In this document: positions 9,849 to 19,394 of the stretch, in pieces
How positions within the stretch are numbered: the first letter of the stretch is position 1
How the letters are laid out: the number at the start of each line of letters is the position of its first letter
Origin: Shouchella rhizosphaerae
GTDB lineage: Bacteria; Bacillota; Bacilli; Bacillales; Bacillaceae_D
Length of the DNA stretch: 64,000 bases
Direction of reading: 5' to 3'
Assembly: GCF_900142675.1 (NCBI RefSeq)
Contig: NZ_FRBS01000003.1
Span: 248,001 to 312,000, forward strand
Notes under the pieces: generated by a model
Seen by the model: only the letters and a program-made list of their open reading frames with translations
Told to the model about the DNA's origin: nothing
Databases searched by the model: none
Translations under genes and position numbers: made by a program

Positions 9849-11546
9849 CTATGCACTTATATGCCTTTCGACTTTTTCCAACAAGTTTGGTTCATATGGC
9901 TCAACAGCATGTTGGACTCGCTCAAGTGCTTCCTCATAATGAAAACTGCGAAACGCGTCTTCTGCTTGGTCAAGTGCTTGCCGCACTTCTTCACCACGGT
10001 TTCGATATCGGTTGCTAAACTGGATAGCCAGTTCGGCGAGTCTAGCTTTTTCAACCATTTCTTCTATTGCGTCTGAACCTTTTTCAACTTGCTCAATCGC
10101 CTCGTGTACCAATTGCTCGACTCGTTCCATTTCAAGGGGGATTTCATTTAGCGCATCGGCAGCTTGCTTTACTTTCGTTTCGGCAAAGTCAAGGGCTTCC
10201 AGTTGCTTTACTGGCACCCCTGGCAAGTTGCTTTTTTTCAACGTCCGTTTCGTTTCGTACATGACACTACGAAGCCGTGAGACGGTTTCTTGCGCTTTTA
10301 ACTCGTCTTTTCGAAGGCGACGAAGCCGTTCAATGCTGTTATCAATATTGGCTTTGAACGTGTCCATCTCTTTTGACCATTTCTCAGCCATTTCGTAAAT
10401 GGAAGAGTACGTTTGTTTTTGGTTTTCGGTTACATCGACAATGACATGCAATTGGTTCCGCAAGTTGGCAAGGTCTTTTTGCAACGCATTTTGCAAATGG
10501 GTTTCTTCTTCAGCAATTAAATAGCTTTTTTGTACATGAGTCGTTTCACGCAACAACGTTTGCAATCGTTCTGTTGCTGCCTGCACCTGTTCCTTTAGTG
10601 TTGGAATTTTCTCCATTAGCTTATTTTTGGTAGTCACTTCTGCTTCAAGCGTTTCGTACATTTGCTCCTTCTCGTCGTTAATCGTTTGCAACAATTCGCT
10701 TGCTTCTTTGACGTGAAGGTTGAGAAGTTGCTCGTACGCCTTATCAATGTCTTTTTTAAATTGTGTAAGGCGCACATCAAAAGCGAATGTTTTTAAATGG
10801 AAGCCGCTTTCCTCCATTTGGGCAATGCCCATCTCCAAGTTGCGTACATCAGCTGGAACGGTTGATTTTACTTGGATGAGCAACTGCGGAATCTCATTCA
10901 TTGTTTCCCTTAAGTCATGCAAACGATCTTTCATCATTAAAAGCTGTTTCCGCGCTTGGAGATAGCTGCCATTTTCAGTCGCTTCATCGTAGGATGCAAG
11001 CGTCTGCTTTATATCGGCCATTGCTTCATCAAGGGCTCTCACGGCCTCGCCAAAGGATCCCCGTTTTGTTAACAGCTCATTTGACAGCTCTTGGTATTTG
11101 CCACGGACTTCGCTAATTTCTTGGCGGTTTTTCGCTTCAGCGGAAACCAAGTGATCGATTTCTTCCACCATCGTATCCAACTGCTGTTCCACTGTCGTAA
11201 TTCGATTTCCTACCCAGCCAATCGCATCTTTTGCTTTTTTAAATCGGTATTTTGCGGCCCATTCTTCAATTTCAATTAATTGGTTCTCAATGCTAGGCAA
11301 AATCGATTCGACAATCTCATCCCAGTCTTTGCGCCACATTTCAAATTTCTGTTCCGTTTCACCTGACATGCGGAGCTTCTTTACTTTGGCAATTTCCTCT
11401 GGAATGTCGCGATTCAATAAATTGATTTTCCTGGCATCGAGCTCGTCCACTGCTTTATGTATATGCCGTCTGAGAAAAATCCCAGCTGCCGTCCCTGCTA
11501 TAAAAAGGACGAGCACTATAATGATGACTGTTACAAAAATATCCAC
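9849..11546 (-). CDS. ezrA: Septation ring formation regulator EzrA
   Basis: 565-residue cell-division protein: one N-terminal membrane helix (residues 4-23) followed by a long all-helical cytoplasmic region of spectrin-like repeats, rich in E, K, Q and L. EzrA restrains FtsZ assembly away from mid-cell and joins the divisome. Length matches B. subtilis EzrA (562 aa). The true start is the GTG at 11546: AGAGGGGAG lies six bases upstream, and the protein then begins directly with the membrane helix. Confidence 0.94.
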   Translation of the reverse strand: MDIFVTVIIIVLVLFIAGTAAGIFLRRHIHKAVDELDARKINLLNRDIPEEIAKVKKLRMSGETEQKFEMWRKDWDEIVESILPSIENQLIEIEEWAAKYRFKKAKDAIGWVGNRITTVEQQLDTMVEEIDHLVSAEAKNRQEISEVRGKYQELSNELLTKRGSFGEAVRALDEAMADIKQTLASYDEATENGSYLQARKQLLMMKDRLHDLRETMNEIPQLLIQVKSTVPADVRNLEMGIAQMEESGFHLKTFAFDVRLTQFKKDIDKAYEQLLNLHVKEASELLQTINDEKEQMYETLEAEVTTKNKLMEKIPTLKEQVQAATERLQTLLRETTHVQKSYLIAEEETHLQNALQKDLANLRNQLHVIVDVTENQKQTYSSIYEMAEKWSKEMDTFKANIDNSIERLRRLRKDELKAQETVSRLRSVMYETKRTLKKSNLPGVPVKQLEALDFAETKVKQAADALNEIPLEMERVEQLVHEAIEQVEKGSDAIEEMVEKARLAELAIQFSNRYRNRGEEVRQALDQAEDAFRSFHYEEALERVQHAVEPYEPNLLEKVERHISA

Positions 11547-11764
11547 ATGGAACTCCCCTCTACTGCGCTTTTCTTTTACCTGTTTTTTAATCGGTTTATC
11601 CAAACTAATCGTAAACGTTGCCGTTAAGTTATAAAAACATTGCTTTATCCCTATTCTGATACGTAATATAATACCATGAATGCGACAATTTGTGTGCAGA
11701 TTCCCGACACTGCCGTTCGACAAATATCTTCAAACACGACCTTATTTATAAAGGAGCTGTTTCC

Positions 11765-12541
11765 ATGATTATCCGAGACGGGCATATCCACACACCCTTT
11801 TGCCCCCATGGTTCAGCGGATACGCTGGCATCTTACTGTGAACAAGCGATTTCACTTGGCCTAAAGACGATTACATTTGCTGAACACGCCCCTCTTCCCG
11901 CCGGTTTTAGCGATCCTACACCGAACCAAGACAGCGCCATGGCAGCTTCAGACTTAAATGCCTATTTGCAGGAAACGCGTGCAATAAAAAAAGAGTACGC
12001 CCACGCACTGGACGTCCTCATTGGTTTAGAGGTTGATTATATATTCGGCTACGAAGCAGAAACAAAAGCGCTGTTAAACGAGGTTGGCCCTTCCCTTGAT
12101 GACAGCATTCTATCTGTCCATTTTTTGAAAGTAGGCGGCCATTACCGCTGCATCGATTACAGCCCAGAAGAGTTTGCGGCAATCGCAGCGGATCTTGGCA
12201 GCACGAACGCCTTATATGCCCTTTATTACGACACGGTTTTAGCTTCGATTTGTGCTGATCTCGGCCCCTATAAACCAAAGCGGATCGGCCATATAACGCT
12301 ATGCAAAAAATTTCAAAAGCTCTATCAGGCTGAGCAATCGTTTGGACAAGAGATCAGCGCCATCCTTGCCGCCATCCATGAAAACGGGCTTCAGCTTGAT
12401 TATAACTATGCAGGTCTAACCAAGCCTTATTGTGGAGAGTCCTATCCACCAAAAGAAATTGCACTGCAAGCAAAAACGATGGGCATCCCCCTTGTTTATG
12501 GTTCAGACGCCCATTCTGCCGCAGGTCTCCGCATGTTTTAA
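11765..12541 (+). CDS. hisJ: Histidinol-phosphatase HisJ (PHP family)
   Basis: 258-residue PHP-domain phosphatase that makes L-histidinol from histidinol phosphate. DGHIHTPFCPHGSAD is the first metal-binding motif. TFAEHAPLP, ILSVHFLKVGG and GSDAHSAAGL supply further metal-binding histidines and aspartate. ATG at 11765 has AAAGGAGCTGTTTCC upstream. The ezrA-hisJ pair is divergent, as in B. subtilis. Its stop lies three bases from that of the convergent refZ. Confidence 0.93.
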   Translation: MIIRDGHIHTPFCPHGSADTLASYCEQAISLGLKTITFAEHAPLPAGFSDPTPNQDSAMAASDLNAYLQETRAIKKEYAHALDVLIGLEVDYIFGYEAETKALLNEVGPSLDDSILSVHFLKVGGHYRCIDYSPEEFAAIAADLGSTNALYALYYDTVLASICADLGPYKPKRIGHITLCKKFQKLYQAEQSFGQEISAILAAIHENGLQLDYNYAGLTKPYCGESYPPKEIALQAKTMGIPLVYGSDAHSAAGLRMF

Positions 12542-12544
12542 GCT

Positions 12545-13180
12545 TTACGATGTCAGGCGAACCACCATTGTTTTCCTCTGCTCCAATGAGCTAAGCAAAG
12601 AGCGAATCCATTCATCGGCATGCCGTCCATACCGCTCGATGAACTGCTCATCTGCCGGAGTAAGCAAAAAGAGTTCACGCAAGTATTGCGGTGAAGAAAA
12701 AGGCAATGTCATCATATTGCGAAGCTGGACAACAATTAAATCAGCAGCTAATGGCTCCCCTTGCCTGCGTAAGCACCGGGCGACTGCTTGTTCAAGCAAA
12801 TGTTGCTCCTTCCGCAAATAGGTGCTCATCACTTCCCGTACAAGGGTCGAGTCTAGCGTCATTTCCCGGTGTGCCATACGCGCTAGCCAATGACACGATT
12901 GCTGGTAAAGCAGCACTTTTTTAAACAGCTCTACTAAAGAATCGATGGGATCGCCGTTTGGTTCCCGTGCGGCTGTTTCCATCGTTTTTACATACCCTTC
13001 AAAAAAATCAATTAATAGCGATTCAAACAAAGCCTGCTTTCCGCCAAAATAATAGGAGATCAGTGCTGGATTCACACCAGCTTTTCTGGCAATGTCGCGA
13101 ACGGATGTACCGTGGAAGCCTTTTGCGTAGAACAAGGAAATAGCTGCATCTTTAATCGTCGTTTTCGTCTGTTCGCTCAT
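12545..13180 (-). CDS. refZ: TetR-family regulator RefZ (YttP), FtsZ-ring regulator
   Basis: 211-residue TetR-type protein. The N-terminal HTH (TIKDAAISLFYAKGFHGTSV, then VNPALISYYFGGK) is followed by a helical ligand/dimer domain. Synteny (ezrA-hisJ-yttP) and the TetR fold fit RefZ, which in B. subtilis binds chromosomal motifs and affects Z-ring placement at sporulation. ATG at 13180 follows GGAGGG. The end of a decayed IS605-type element lies only about 20 bp upstream of this start, so the native promoter region has probably been replaced. Confidence 0.85.
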   Translation of the reverse strand: MSEQTKTTIKDAAISLFYAKGFHGTSVRDIARKAGVNPALISYYFGGKQALFESLLIDFFEGYVKTMETAAREPNGDPIDSLVELFKKVLLYQQSCHWLARMAHREMTLDSTLVREVMSTYLRKEQHLLEQAVARCLRRQGEPLAADLIVVQLRNMMTLPFSSPQYLRELFLLTPADEQFIERYGRHADEWIRSLLSSLEQRKTMVVRLTS

Positions 13181-13201
13181 TCGTATCCCTCCAAGTTGGT
13201 T

Positions 13202-13339
13202 GTGAACTACCCACCACTTATCACCCTTGCAGGTCGCTTGAAGTGGGGGCTTCTTGGGTAATCGCCCCTTTTGGTAGCTGACGAAATGGACCAAGCTAAC
13301 CCTCTTGTTCCAAGAGTTGATTGATTCATGAGGCAGTGG
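13202..13339 (-). mobile_element. Right end of an IS605/IS1341-type element with omega-RNA-like hairpin
   Basis: Sequence between the tnpB relic and refZ. Just before the GTTCAC edge it has the imperfect palindrome GCCCCCACTT ... AAGTGGTGGG (minus strand; arms at 13241-13250 and 13210-13219). This is the end typical of IS200/IS605 and IS1341 members. In active elements the same region forms the scaffold 3' end of the omega (right-end) RNA that guides TnpB. The edge at 13202 directly abuts the refZ leader. Assignment is by pattern recognition; no functional claim is made. Confidence 0.6.
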
Positions 13340-13890
13340 CTATAAGCGAATTCCTTCTTTTTTGATGTTCAGCGCAGAGTTGTAGTCTCTATCAAGAGTT
13401 AGTCCACAAGTACATTGATACGTACATGCGGATAATGGTATTTCTTTTATGGAGCCACATTGCGAACAAGTCTTTGTGGATGGAAACCATTTATCGATTT
13501 TGATCAGTTTTTTTCCTTGCTCGTTAGTTTGTACTGTAAGAAAGAAGTGACCATTCCCCATCTATTATCAGCGACACTTTTGCCAAACTTCAAGGGTTGT
13601 GCCAATTCGAAGAACCTTTTTTCTTGCGGGATAGTTTGCGTTGTTCTTTTGCTAATCGATCCAGCATTTGTCGATAAAACTTAGGTAATTGGCTTTCTTC
13701 CCGTCGCTATCAACAAACAGCCCATCCATCGCAAAGTCTAATCCTACAACGTTTTGAATGTCTTTGTCTTTAATTTCTTTTTCATACTCTGTAAGAATCG
13801 AAATAGAATATTTTCCGGATGAAGTTATTGAAACCAACCGATAGTCATCTCCCCTTACCGCCCGGCTACGCCCTACACGCTTAAAGAAGG
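13340..13890 (-). pseudogene. tnpB: Decayed TnpB (IS200/IS605 OrfB) relic
   Basis: Broken remnant of an RNA-guided nuclease/transposon protein TnpB, readable only by switching frames. VVGLDFAMDGLFVDSDGK (13652-13837) is the first RuvC block. A shifted frame gives RLAKEQRKLSRKKKGSSNW. About 55-60 residues are then missing, followed by KFGKSVADNRWGMVTSFLQY. The last frame (13340-13561) has the zinc finger CSQCG...CTCG and the final RuvC block LDRDYNSALNIK. The N-terminal third is absent. Frameshifts, stops and the internal deletion mean it cannot make an active enzyme. No tnpA is present. Confidence 0.85.
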
Positions 13891-14074
13891 AGACTTCTTT
13901 CGGAAATATGTTAAAGCAAGCAGCCGCAAATCGTGTTATCTTATAAACAGTATTCGTTTTTTATTACCCGCTTCCTGTCTGATTAAGCGGCTTTTACGCA
14001 AAAACTTTTTGACAAATCCCGCATGCTTTTGTTGAATCGCTGCGGTTTTTGACAAATGGAAGGAGCATGACCCG

Positions 14075-14563
14075 ATGTTTAGTAAACTTGATTATCCTAC
14101 CGAACAAGAAGCAGCCTATCGCCTTTTGGAACAGCAAGCTGTTGCCTTACTTGAAGATGAGCCGGATGCGCTAGCCAATTACGCCAATTTATGTGCATTG
14201 TTGGGCCAGTTTTTAGATGACATTAACTGGGTCGGCTTTTATTTTCTTAAAGAAAACGAACTTGTGCTCGGCCCATTCCAAGGACTGCCCGCCTGTACAC
14301 GGATTGCAATTGGCAAAGGTGTCTGCGGAACCGCCGTGGCCGAAAACAAAACGATGCGCATTGATGATGTTCATGCATTCCCTGGGCATATCGCCTGCGA
14401 CGCCGCTTCAAACGCCGAACTCGTTATTCCGATCCGCCACGAACAGAACGTGATAGCAGTTCTTGATATTGACAGCCCGAGCAAAGGCCGCTTCCACGAA
14501 AAAGAAGCGGAAGCGCTTGAACGTTTACTGAAGCGAGTGGAACCTTTTTTAATCAAACATTGA
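14075..14563 (+). CDS. ytsP: GAF-domain free methionine-(R)-sulfoxide reductase YtsP
   Basis: 162-residue single GAF domain of the fRMsr (E. coli YebR) type, which reduces free Met-R-sulfoxide. The three family cysteines are visible in LPACTRIAIGKGVCG and HIACDAASN, so a catalytic rather than merely ligand-binding GAF is likely. Start ATG at 14075 is preceded by GGAAGGAGCATGACCCG. It lies just upstream of rpsD as in B. subtilis; its stop overlaps the rpsD promoter. Confidence 0.9.
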   Translation: MFSKLDYPTEQEAAYRLLEQQAVALLEDEPDALANYANLCALLGQFLDDINWVGFYFLKENELVLGPFQGLPACTRIAIGKGVCGTAVAENKTMRIDDVHAFPGHIACDAASNAELVIPIRHEQNVIAVLDIDSPSKGRFHEKEAEALERLLKRVEPFLIKH

Positions 14564-14588
14564 CAAGTAGGCGCTTTTCCGCTATGAT
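14560..14588 (+). promoter_or_regulatory. Sigma-A promoter of rpsD
   Basis: TTGACA (14560-14565), 17-bp spacer, TATGAT (14583-14588). This is a strong vegetative promoter that begins inside the end of ytsP; transcription should start near 14595. Confidence 0.8.
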
Positions 14589-14594
14589 AGATCG

Positions 14595-14781
14595 GTGTGA
14601 GTGACAGCCAAGACAAACGAACTTTTGACCAATCCATTCCTCAAGCGGCTGCAATGATTGAGGTGCATCGCGTAACTTTTAGCTGTCGAAGCGAAGGTGC
14701 ATGAAAATGGAATGGCTGGAGTTTAGAGATTGTCATTTAGGTTGTTATTTTGCAACACCAAAATAACAAGGAGGAGACACA
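14595..14781 (+). ncRNA. rpsD leader (probable S4 autoregulatory leader)
   Basis: About 187 nt of 5' UTR. Bacillus rpsD is known to be repressed by its own product S4 acting on the leader. Directly before the ribosome site there is a perfect 11-bp hairpin, TTGTTATTTTG / CAAAATAACAA (14742-14769), whose 3' arm runs into AAGGAGG. It could control access to the site. I recognise the position and a structured end, not a verified covariance model. Confidence 0.55.
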
Positions 14782-15384
14782 ATGTCTCGTTATACAGGTC
14801 CATCTTGGAAACTATCCCGCCGCCTTGGCGTTTCTCTAAGCGGAACAGGGAAAGAGCTTGCGAAGCGTCCTTACGCTCCAGGCCAACACGGTCCAAACCA
14901 ACGTAAAAAGCTTTCAGAATACGCGCTTCAACTTCATGAAAAGCAAAAACTTCGTCACATGTATGGTGTAAACGAGCGCCAATTCTTGCGCACGTTCAAC
15001 GATGCTGGCAAAATGAACGGCATCCACGGCGAAAACTTCATGATTTTGCTTGAGTCACGCTTAGACAACCTTGTCTACCGTATGGGTCTTGCCCGTACAC
15101 GCCGTGCTGCGCGCCAACTAGTAAACCATGGCCACGTGCTTGTTGACGGTTCACGCGTTGACATCCCATCTTATCGCGTAAAGCCAGGGCAAACAATTGG
15201 CCTTCGTGAGCGTTCACGGAATTTGACTGTTGTTAAAGAAGCACTTGATGTAAATGATTTCACGCCAGGATACGTATCATTTGACGAAGAAAAGCTTGAA
15301 GGTACGTACACACGTTACCCAGAGCGTTCTGAGCTTCCAGCAGAAATTACTGAAGCGCTTATCGTTGAGTGGTATTCTCGTTAA
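14782..15384 (+). CDS. rpsD: 30S ribosomal protein S4
   Basis: 200-residue primary 16S rRNA-binding protein of the small subunit. The N-terminus [16 protein letters not shown] and the S4 RNA-binding domain at about 90-150 ([19 protein letters not shown]) are unmistakable. AAGGAGGAGACACA precedes the ATG. It is monocistronic, between its own promoter and a strong terminator. Confidence 0.98.
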   Translation: MSRYTGPSWKLSRRLGVSLSGTGKELAKRPYAPGQHGPNQRKKLSEYALQLHEKQKLRHMYGVNERQFLRTFNDAGKMNGIHGENFMILLESRLDNLVYRMGLARTRRAARQLVNHGHVLVDGSRVDIPSYRVKPGQTIGLRERSRNLTVVKEALDVNDFTPGYVSFDEEKLEGTYTRYPERSELPAEITEALIVEWYSR

Positions 15385-15389
15385 GAATA

Positions 15390-15420
15390 AAAAAACCAGC
15401 CTTAAATGGCTGGTTTTTTT
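15390..15420. terminator. Bidirectional terminator between rpsD and tyrS
   Basis: AAAAAACCAGCC ... GGCTGGTTTTTTT hairpin with T/A tracts on both sides, serving the convergent rpsD and tyrosyl-tRNA synthetase genes. Confidence 0.85.
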
Positions 15421-15425
15421 ATTCC

Positions 15426-16670
15426 TTATGTTAAGCTCAGCTTGGCAAACTTGCGCTTTCCGACTTGAACGATCATATTATCTTCAACCGATACGACCGT
15501 ATGAATATCGGTGATTTTCTGTTCGTTAATTTTCACGCCGCCACCTTGAATCATCCGGCGTGCTTCGCCTTTTGAAGACTGCATGTTTAACGTAACAAGC
15601 AAATCAATTAACGGCACTTCTTTGTCGCCTTCCCAGGAAAAGACCGGAATGTCTTCTGGCAGCGCCCGTTTTTGGAAAACCGTTTTAAAATATTGCTCTG
15701 CCTCATCAGCCGCTTCCTTGCCATGGTACATTTCTACAAATTTATGGCCAAGTCGCATTTTTGCATCGCGAGGGTGGACACTGCCATCTGCAAGCCCTTT
15801 TTCTAAAGCTTCGATTTCATCCATCGGCACATCCGTCGCCAATTTGTAGTATTTTACCATCAATTCATCAGGTATCGACATCGCCTTCCCAAAAATCTCG
15901 TTTGGTGCTTCGTCAATGCCAATGTAGTTATTAAGCGACTTTGACATTTTGCGGACGCCGTCGAGCCCTTCAATTAACGGCAGCGTCAGCATCACTTGCT
16001 TTTCTTTTCCGTACGCTTCTTGGAGTTGGCGTCCCATTAACAAATTAAACGTTTGGTCCGTCCCCCCTACTTCGATGTCGGTTTCCATTGCGACCGAATC
16101 GTAGCCTTGCATAAGCGGGTAAAAGAATTCATGAACCGAAATCGGTTGCCCGGTTTTATAGCGTTTGCTAAAGTCTTCCCGTTCAAGCATACGGGCCACT
16201 GTCATCTGACCAGCAAGCTTTAAAACATCATCAAATTTCAGCTCGCTTAGCCATCGAGAGTTGTAAAGAATTTCTGTTTTTTCAATGTCCAAAATTTTTC
16301 CGTATTGTTCTACGTATGTTTGTGCATTCTGCTTGACTTGTTCATCAGTCAACACTTTCCTCGTCTCTGACTTTCCAGTCGGATCACCGATTTTTCCAGT
16401 AAAATCACCAATTAGCAGTTGAATATGGTGGCCGTACTCTTGAAATTGACGCAGTTTTTGCAGTACAACTGTATGGCCGATATGGACATCAGGTGCTGAC
16501 GGGTCCATGCCAAGCTTAATGTTTAACGGCTTTCCTGTTCGAACGCTTTTCTCAATTTTTTCCCGAAATGCCTCTTTCGGGACGACTTCTACAACTCCTC
16601 GCATAAGCGCTTCCACTTGCTCATCAACGAGCTTTTGCTGCTCAGGGGTTAACGGTTGTTTTTCATCCAT
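15426..16670 (-). CDS. tyrS: Tyrosyl-tRNA synthetase (TyrRZ subfamily)
   Basis: 414-residue class I synthetase that charges tRNA-Tyr. The ATP-binding signatures are DVHIGHTVV (HIGH box) and RKMSKSLNN (KMSKS box). A C-terminal S4-like RNA-binding domain starts near residue 350. The text around HIGH ([20 protein letters not shown]) and the [14 protein letters not shown] loop match the TyrZ/TyrRZ subfamily, not the B. subtilis TyrS type that occupies this locus there. It is controlled by a T-box upstream. Symbol given by locus; tyrZ may be the better subfamily name. Confidence 0.93.
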   Translation of the reverse strand: MDEKQPLTPEQQKLVDEQVEALMRGVVEVVPKEAFREKIEKSVRTGKPLNIKLGMDPSAPDVHIGHTVVLQKLRQFQEYGHHIQLLIGDFTGKIGDPTGKSETRKVLTDEQVKQNAQTYVEQYGKILDIEKTEILYNSRWLSELKFDDVLKLAGQMTVARMLEREDFSKRYKTGQPISVHEFFYPLMQGYDSVAMETDIEVGGTDQTFNLLMGRQLQEAYGKEKQVMLTLPLIEGLDGVRKMSKSLNNYIGIDEAPNEIFGKAMSIPDELMVKYYKLATDVPMDEIEALEKGLADGSVHPRDAKMRLGHKFVEMYHGKEAADEAEQYFKTVFQKRALPEDIPVFSWEGDKEVPLIDLLVTLNMQSSKGEARRMIQGGGVKINEQKITDIHTVVSVEDNMIVQVGKRKFAKLSLT

Positions 16671-16932
16671 CTATCGTTCCTCCTTCAATTCAACGCAAAA
16701 AAAGCCCCTCCCCATAAGGGACGAACTTGTCGCGGTACCACCCTTGTTGAAGGCATTCGTGCCTCCCACTCATTCGATAACGGCTTCTCCGTTCTTTGCC
16801 GAAACAAAGAATAGCTCCAGGCTGTAATTCTGGCTAACGTACGTGTACCGGTTCGCACCAACCACCGGCTCTCTTCGAGCAGCGTACGCCCATACTTCGG
16901 CCTTTCCTCGCTTTTTTACGTTTTCAATTCAC
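16671..16932 (-). ncRNA. T-box leader of the tyrosyl-tRNA synthetase gene
   Basis: The 14-nt T-box core AAGGGTGGTACCGCG lies at 16731-16745 on the minus strand. A terminator hairpin (GTCCCT / AGGGGC then T7, about 16696-16722) follows it; its 5' arm competes with the antiterminator. Upstream, the stem I region holds GAATTACAGCC, giving UAC (Tyr) as the specifier codon followed by a purine, plus the GGTTGGTG...GAACC helix. Uncharged tRNA-Tyr should allow read-through into the synthetase gene. Confidence 0.93.
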
Positions 16933-16938
16933 TTTCTA

Positions 16939-16967
16939 GTTTTACCATACGGTGTGTACACTGTCAA
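16939..16967 (-). promoter_or_regulatory. Sigma-A promoter of the T-box/tyrS transcript
   Basis: On the minus strand TTGACA, a 17-bp spacer, then TAAAAC. Transcription would start near 16932, just upstream of the T-box stem I. Confidence 0.65.
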
Positions 16968-17033
16968 CATAGCGAACACACGTATGCGCATCACGCAATT
17001 TATGATATACTAAGACGACTAAGGGGGGAGTCG

Positions 17034-19355
17034 ATGAAGCACTTTCTTTCGAAGTGGAAGAACAACTGGGATGCCTTTATAGCAAAGCTAGATGACATTC
17101 AGTTCTTCCGGAAAGTCGGCATTACATACCAAGTATTATGGAATTTATTCCTTATTGTATTCATTATTGGCTTTTTAGGATTTATGTTCGCTAGCGGAAC
17201 CGCCGCAGGTTACTTTGCTTCCCTCGTAGTCGATGAAAAAACATATTCAGAAGAAGACATGCGCACATTCGTAGGCTCGCTCTCAAAAACAAGCGACATT
17301 TACCTTGCTGGCGGCGTTTACTTAGGAAAAATCCGCAGTGAAGTAGACCGGGAAATTGTCTCCCTTGATGACGTGGCCGATGAAGTAAAATGGGCGATCA
17401 TTGCTACAGAAGACGAACATTTTTACGAGCATAATGGCATCGTCCCAAAAGCGTTGCTACGGGCAACGATGCAAGAGCTGACTAGTTCGTCTGTTCAGAC
17501 AGGCGGCAGCACATTGACACAACAATTAATAAAGCAACAAATTTTATCCGATGAAGTATCGTTCGACCGCAAAGCAACAGAAATTATGCTCGCGCTTAGG
17601 CTCGAACAGTTTATGACAAAAGATGAAATATTGGAAGCCTACTTAAACGTCGTTCCGTTTGGCCGGAATGCCTCGGGCCGAAATGTTGCTGGCATTGAAG
17701 CGGCAGCACAAGGGGTCTTTGGTGTTTCGGCAAGCGAGTTAAACTTGCCACAAGCAGCTTACTTAGCTGGCTTGCCGCAAAGCCCGTATGGCTACACGCC
17801 TTTTACAAACGACCAACAGCTTAAAGATCAAGACGGTTTGCAGCCTGGGTTGAACCGTTACCAAACGGTTTTAAGCCGCATGTACGAAAAAGAGTACATC
17901 ACAAAAGAGCAATACGAGGATGCAAAAGACTACGACCTTACTGCTGATTTTACAACAAGCGCGCCTGACCCAATGGAAGAACGGCCGCGGCTTACTGAAG
18001 AAATTATGAACCGGGCAACGGCAGTGCTCGTACAACAAAAAATCGATAACCGCGATGGTTGGGAGAAATTAAGCGACACTGCTAAACAAGTTGAACGCAA
18101 TCAGTTTAAAGCGGAAGTCGAAAACGCGATTATCAATGGTGGTTACAACATCATTACGACCATTGATAAAGATTTGTATGATGCCATGAACGAGGCAGCT
18201 CAACAATCTGACGCGTATTTTGGTGCCGACAAACAAGGGCAACGGGAAGAAGTCGGCTCTGTTTTAATCGAAAATAAAACTGGAAAAATCCTTAGCTTTG
18301 TCGGTGGTCGTGAAGAAAGCTTAGATCATCTGTATAACCACGCTACACGTGCTTATCGCCAAGCAGGCTCGACGAGCAAACCTGTTCTTGCTTATGCGGG
18401 CGCGATTGAAGCAGGAGTAACCCAACCAGGGCTTGTCATTCCTGATGAACAAGCGTTTTACAAAGCTGGTGGGAGGGAAATTAGAAACTTTGACCACGCT
18501 CACAAAGGCAATCTCACTGTGCGGGAATCACTGGCACAATCACGCAACGTGCCCGCTGTAGAGGCGTGGTGGCATGTCCCTGATGACTTAAAAGTAAAAC
18601 TCCGCGACGCAGCCGGCTTTAATCCAGACATGCACGGCGTGAATGAAGCAGTCGCTATCGGTGGCGGCAATGTTACCGTTGAACAAAATGTCAGCGCCTT
18701 TAGCGCTTTCGGCAACAATGGCGTCCGGATGGAACCCTATATGATCGAACGGATCGAAACGGATTCCGGCGAAGTCATTTATGAGCATCCTGCTAGTAAG
18801 CATACAATGTTTAGCCCACAAACAAACTATTTGGTCGCCGATATGATGCGTGATGTGATGTACAGCGCAAATGGCACTGGCCGCACAGCAGCCAACAAGT
18901 TGCAGTTTCAAGCCGACTGGGCTGGAAAAACAGGCACGACCAACAGAGACTATGATTCATGGTTTATTGCCGTCAACCCTGAGGTGACATTAGGCGTATG
19001 GAATGGTTATAGCGGTGACAAAACAATTAGTTTACGCAAACGCGTTGGCGGGCTCGGCACAGGGGCGCGGACACAGTCCATTTGGGCCAATCTTGCTAAT
19101 GCTGCTTATGGTGTTGACCCGGATCTAATGACAGCAGAAGGCAAACGCTTTGAGCAGCCTGATGGCATTGTCGAAAAACGAGTCTGTGGCTTAACAGGCG
19201 GCCCACCAACAAAAGCATGCGAAGAACAAGGCTTAGTCACTACCGACCTATACAGAAGCGACATGATCGATCATATCGAGGGGCTAGCCCCGTTTCAAGC
19301 GAACTTTAAACCGAATGCTCAACCATCTAATGAAAAAGAAGATGATGACGATTAA
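17034..19355 (+). CDS. Class A penicillin-binding protein (PBP1A family)
   Basis: 773-residue bifunctional peptidoglycan synthase. A short cytoplasmic tail and membrane helix (about 36-62) lead into a glycosyltransferase-51 domain with ATEDEHFYEHNGI and GGSTLTQQLIKQQ (about 120-165). The transpeptidase domain has the active-site motifs S-T-S-K (RQAGSTSKPVLAY, about 445), S-R-N (SLAQSRNVPAVE, about 500) and K-T-G-T (WAGKTGTTNRD, about 635). The acidic tail ends EKEDDDD. ATG at 17034 follows AAGGGGGGAG. Which B. subtilis PBP it replaces is not settled from sequence alone. Confidence 0.93.
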   Translation: MKHFLSKWKNNWDAFIAKLDDIQFFRKVGITYQVLWNLFLIVFIIGFLGFMFASGTAAGYFASLVVDEKTYSEEDMRTFVGSLSKTSDIYLAGGVYLGKIRSEVDREIVSLDDVADEVKWAIIATEDEHFYEHNGIVPKALLRATMQELTSSSVQTGGSTLTQQLIKQQILSDEVSFDRKATEIMLALRLEQFMTKDEILEAYLNVVPFGRNASGRNVAGIEAAAQGVFGVSASELNLPQAAYLAGLPQSPYGYTPFTNDQQLKDQDGLQPGLNRYQTVLSRMYEKEYITKEQYEDAKDYDLTADFTTSAPDPMEERPRLTEEIMNRATAVLVQQKIDNRDGWEKLSDTAKQVERNQFKAEVENAIINGGYNIITTIDKDLYDAMNEAAQQSDAYFGADKQGQREEVGSVLIENKTGKILSFVGGREESLDHLYNHATRAYRQAGSTSKPVLAYAGAIEAGVTQPGLVIPDEQAFYKAGGREIRNFDHAHKGNLTVRESLAQSRNVPAVEAWWHVPDDLKVKLRDAAGFNPDMHGVNEAVAIGGGNVTVEQNVSAFSAFGNNGVRMEPYMIERIETDSGEVIYEHPASKHTMFSPQTNYLVADMMRDVMYSANGTGRTAANKLQFQADWAGKTGTTNRDYDSWFIAVNPEVTLGVWNGYSGDKTISLRKRVGGLGTGARTQSIWANLANAAYGVDPDLMTAEGKRFEQPDGIVEKRVCGLTGGPPTKACEEQGLVTTDLYRSDMIDHIEGLAPFQANFKPNAQPSNEKEDDDD

Positions 19356-19393
19356 AGAAGCGTGCCTCTAAAGGTAGAGGCACGCTTCTTTGC
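19356..19393. terminator. Bidirectional terminator between the PBP gene and acsA
   Basis: AAGAAGCGTGCCTCTA / TAGAGGCACGCTTCTT: a long, perfect stem between convergent genes. Confidence 0.85.
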
Positions 19394-19394
19394 G

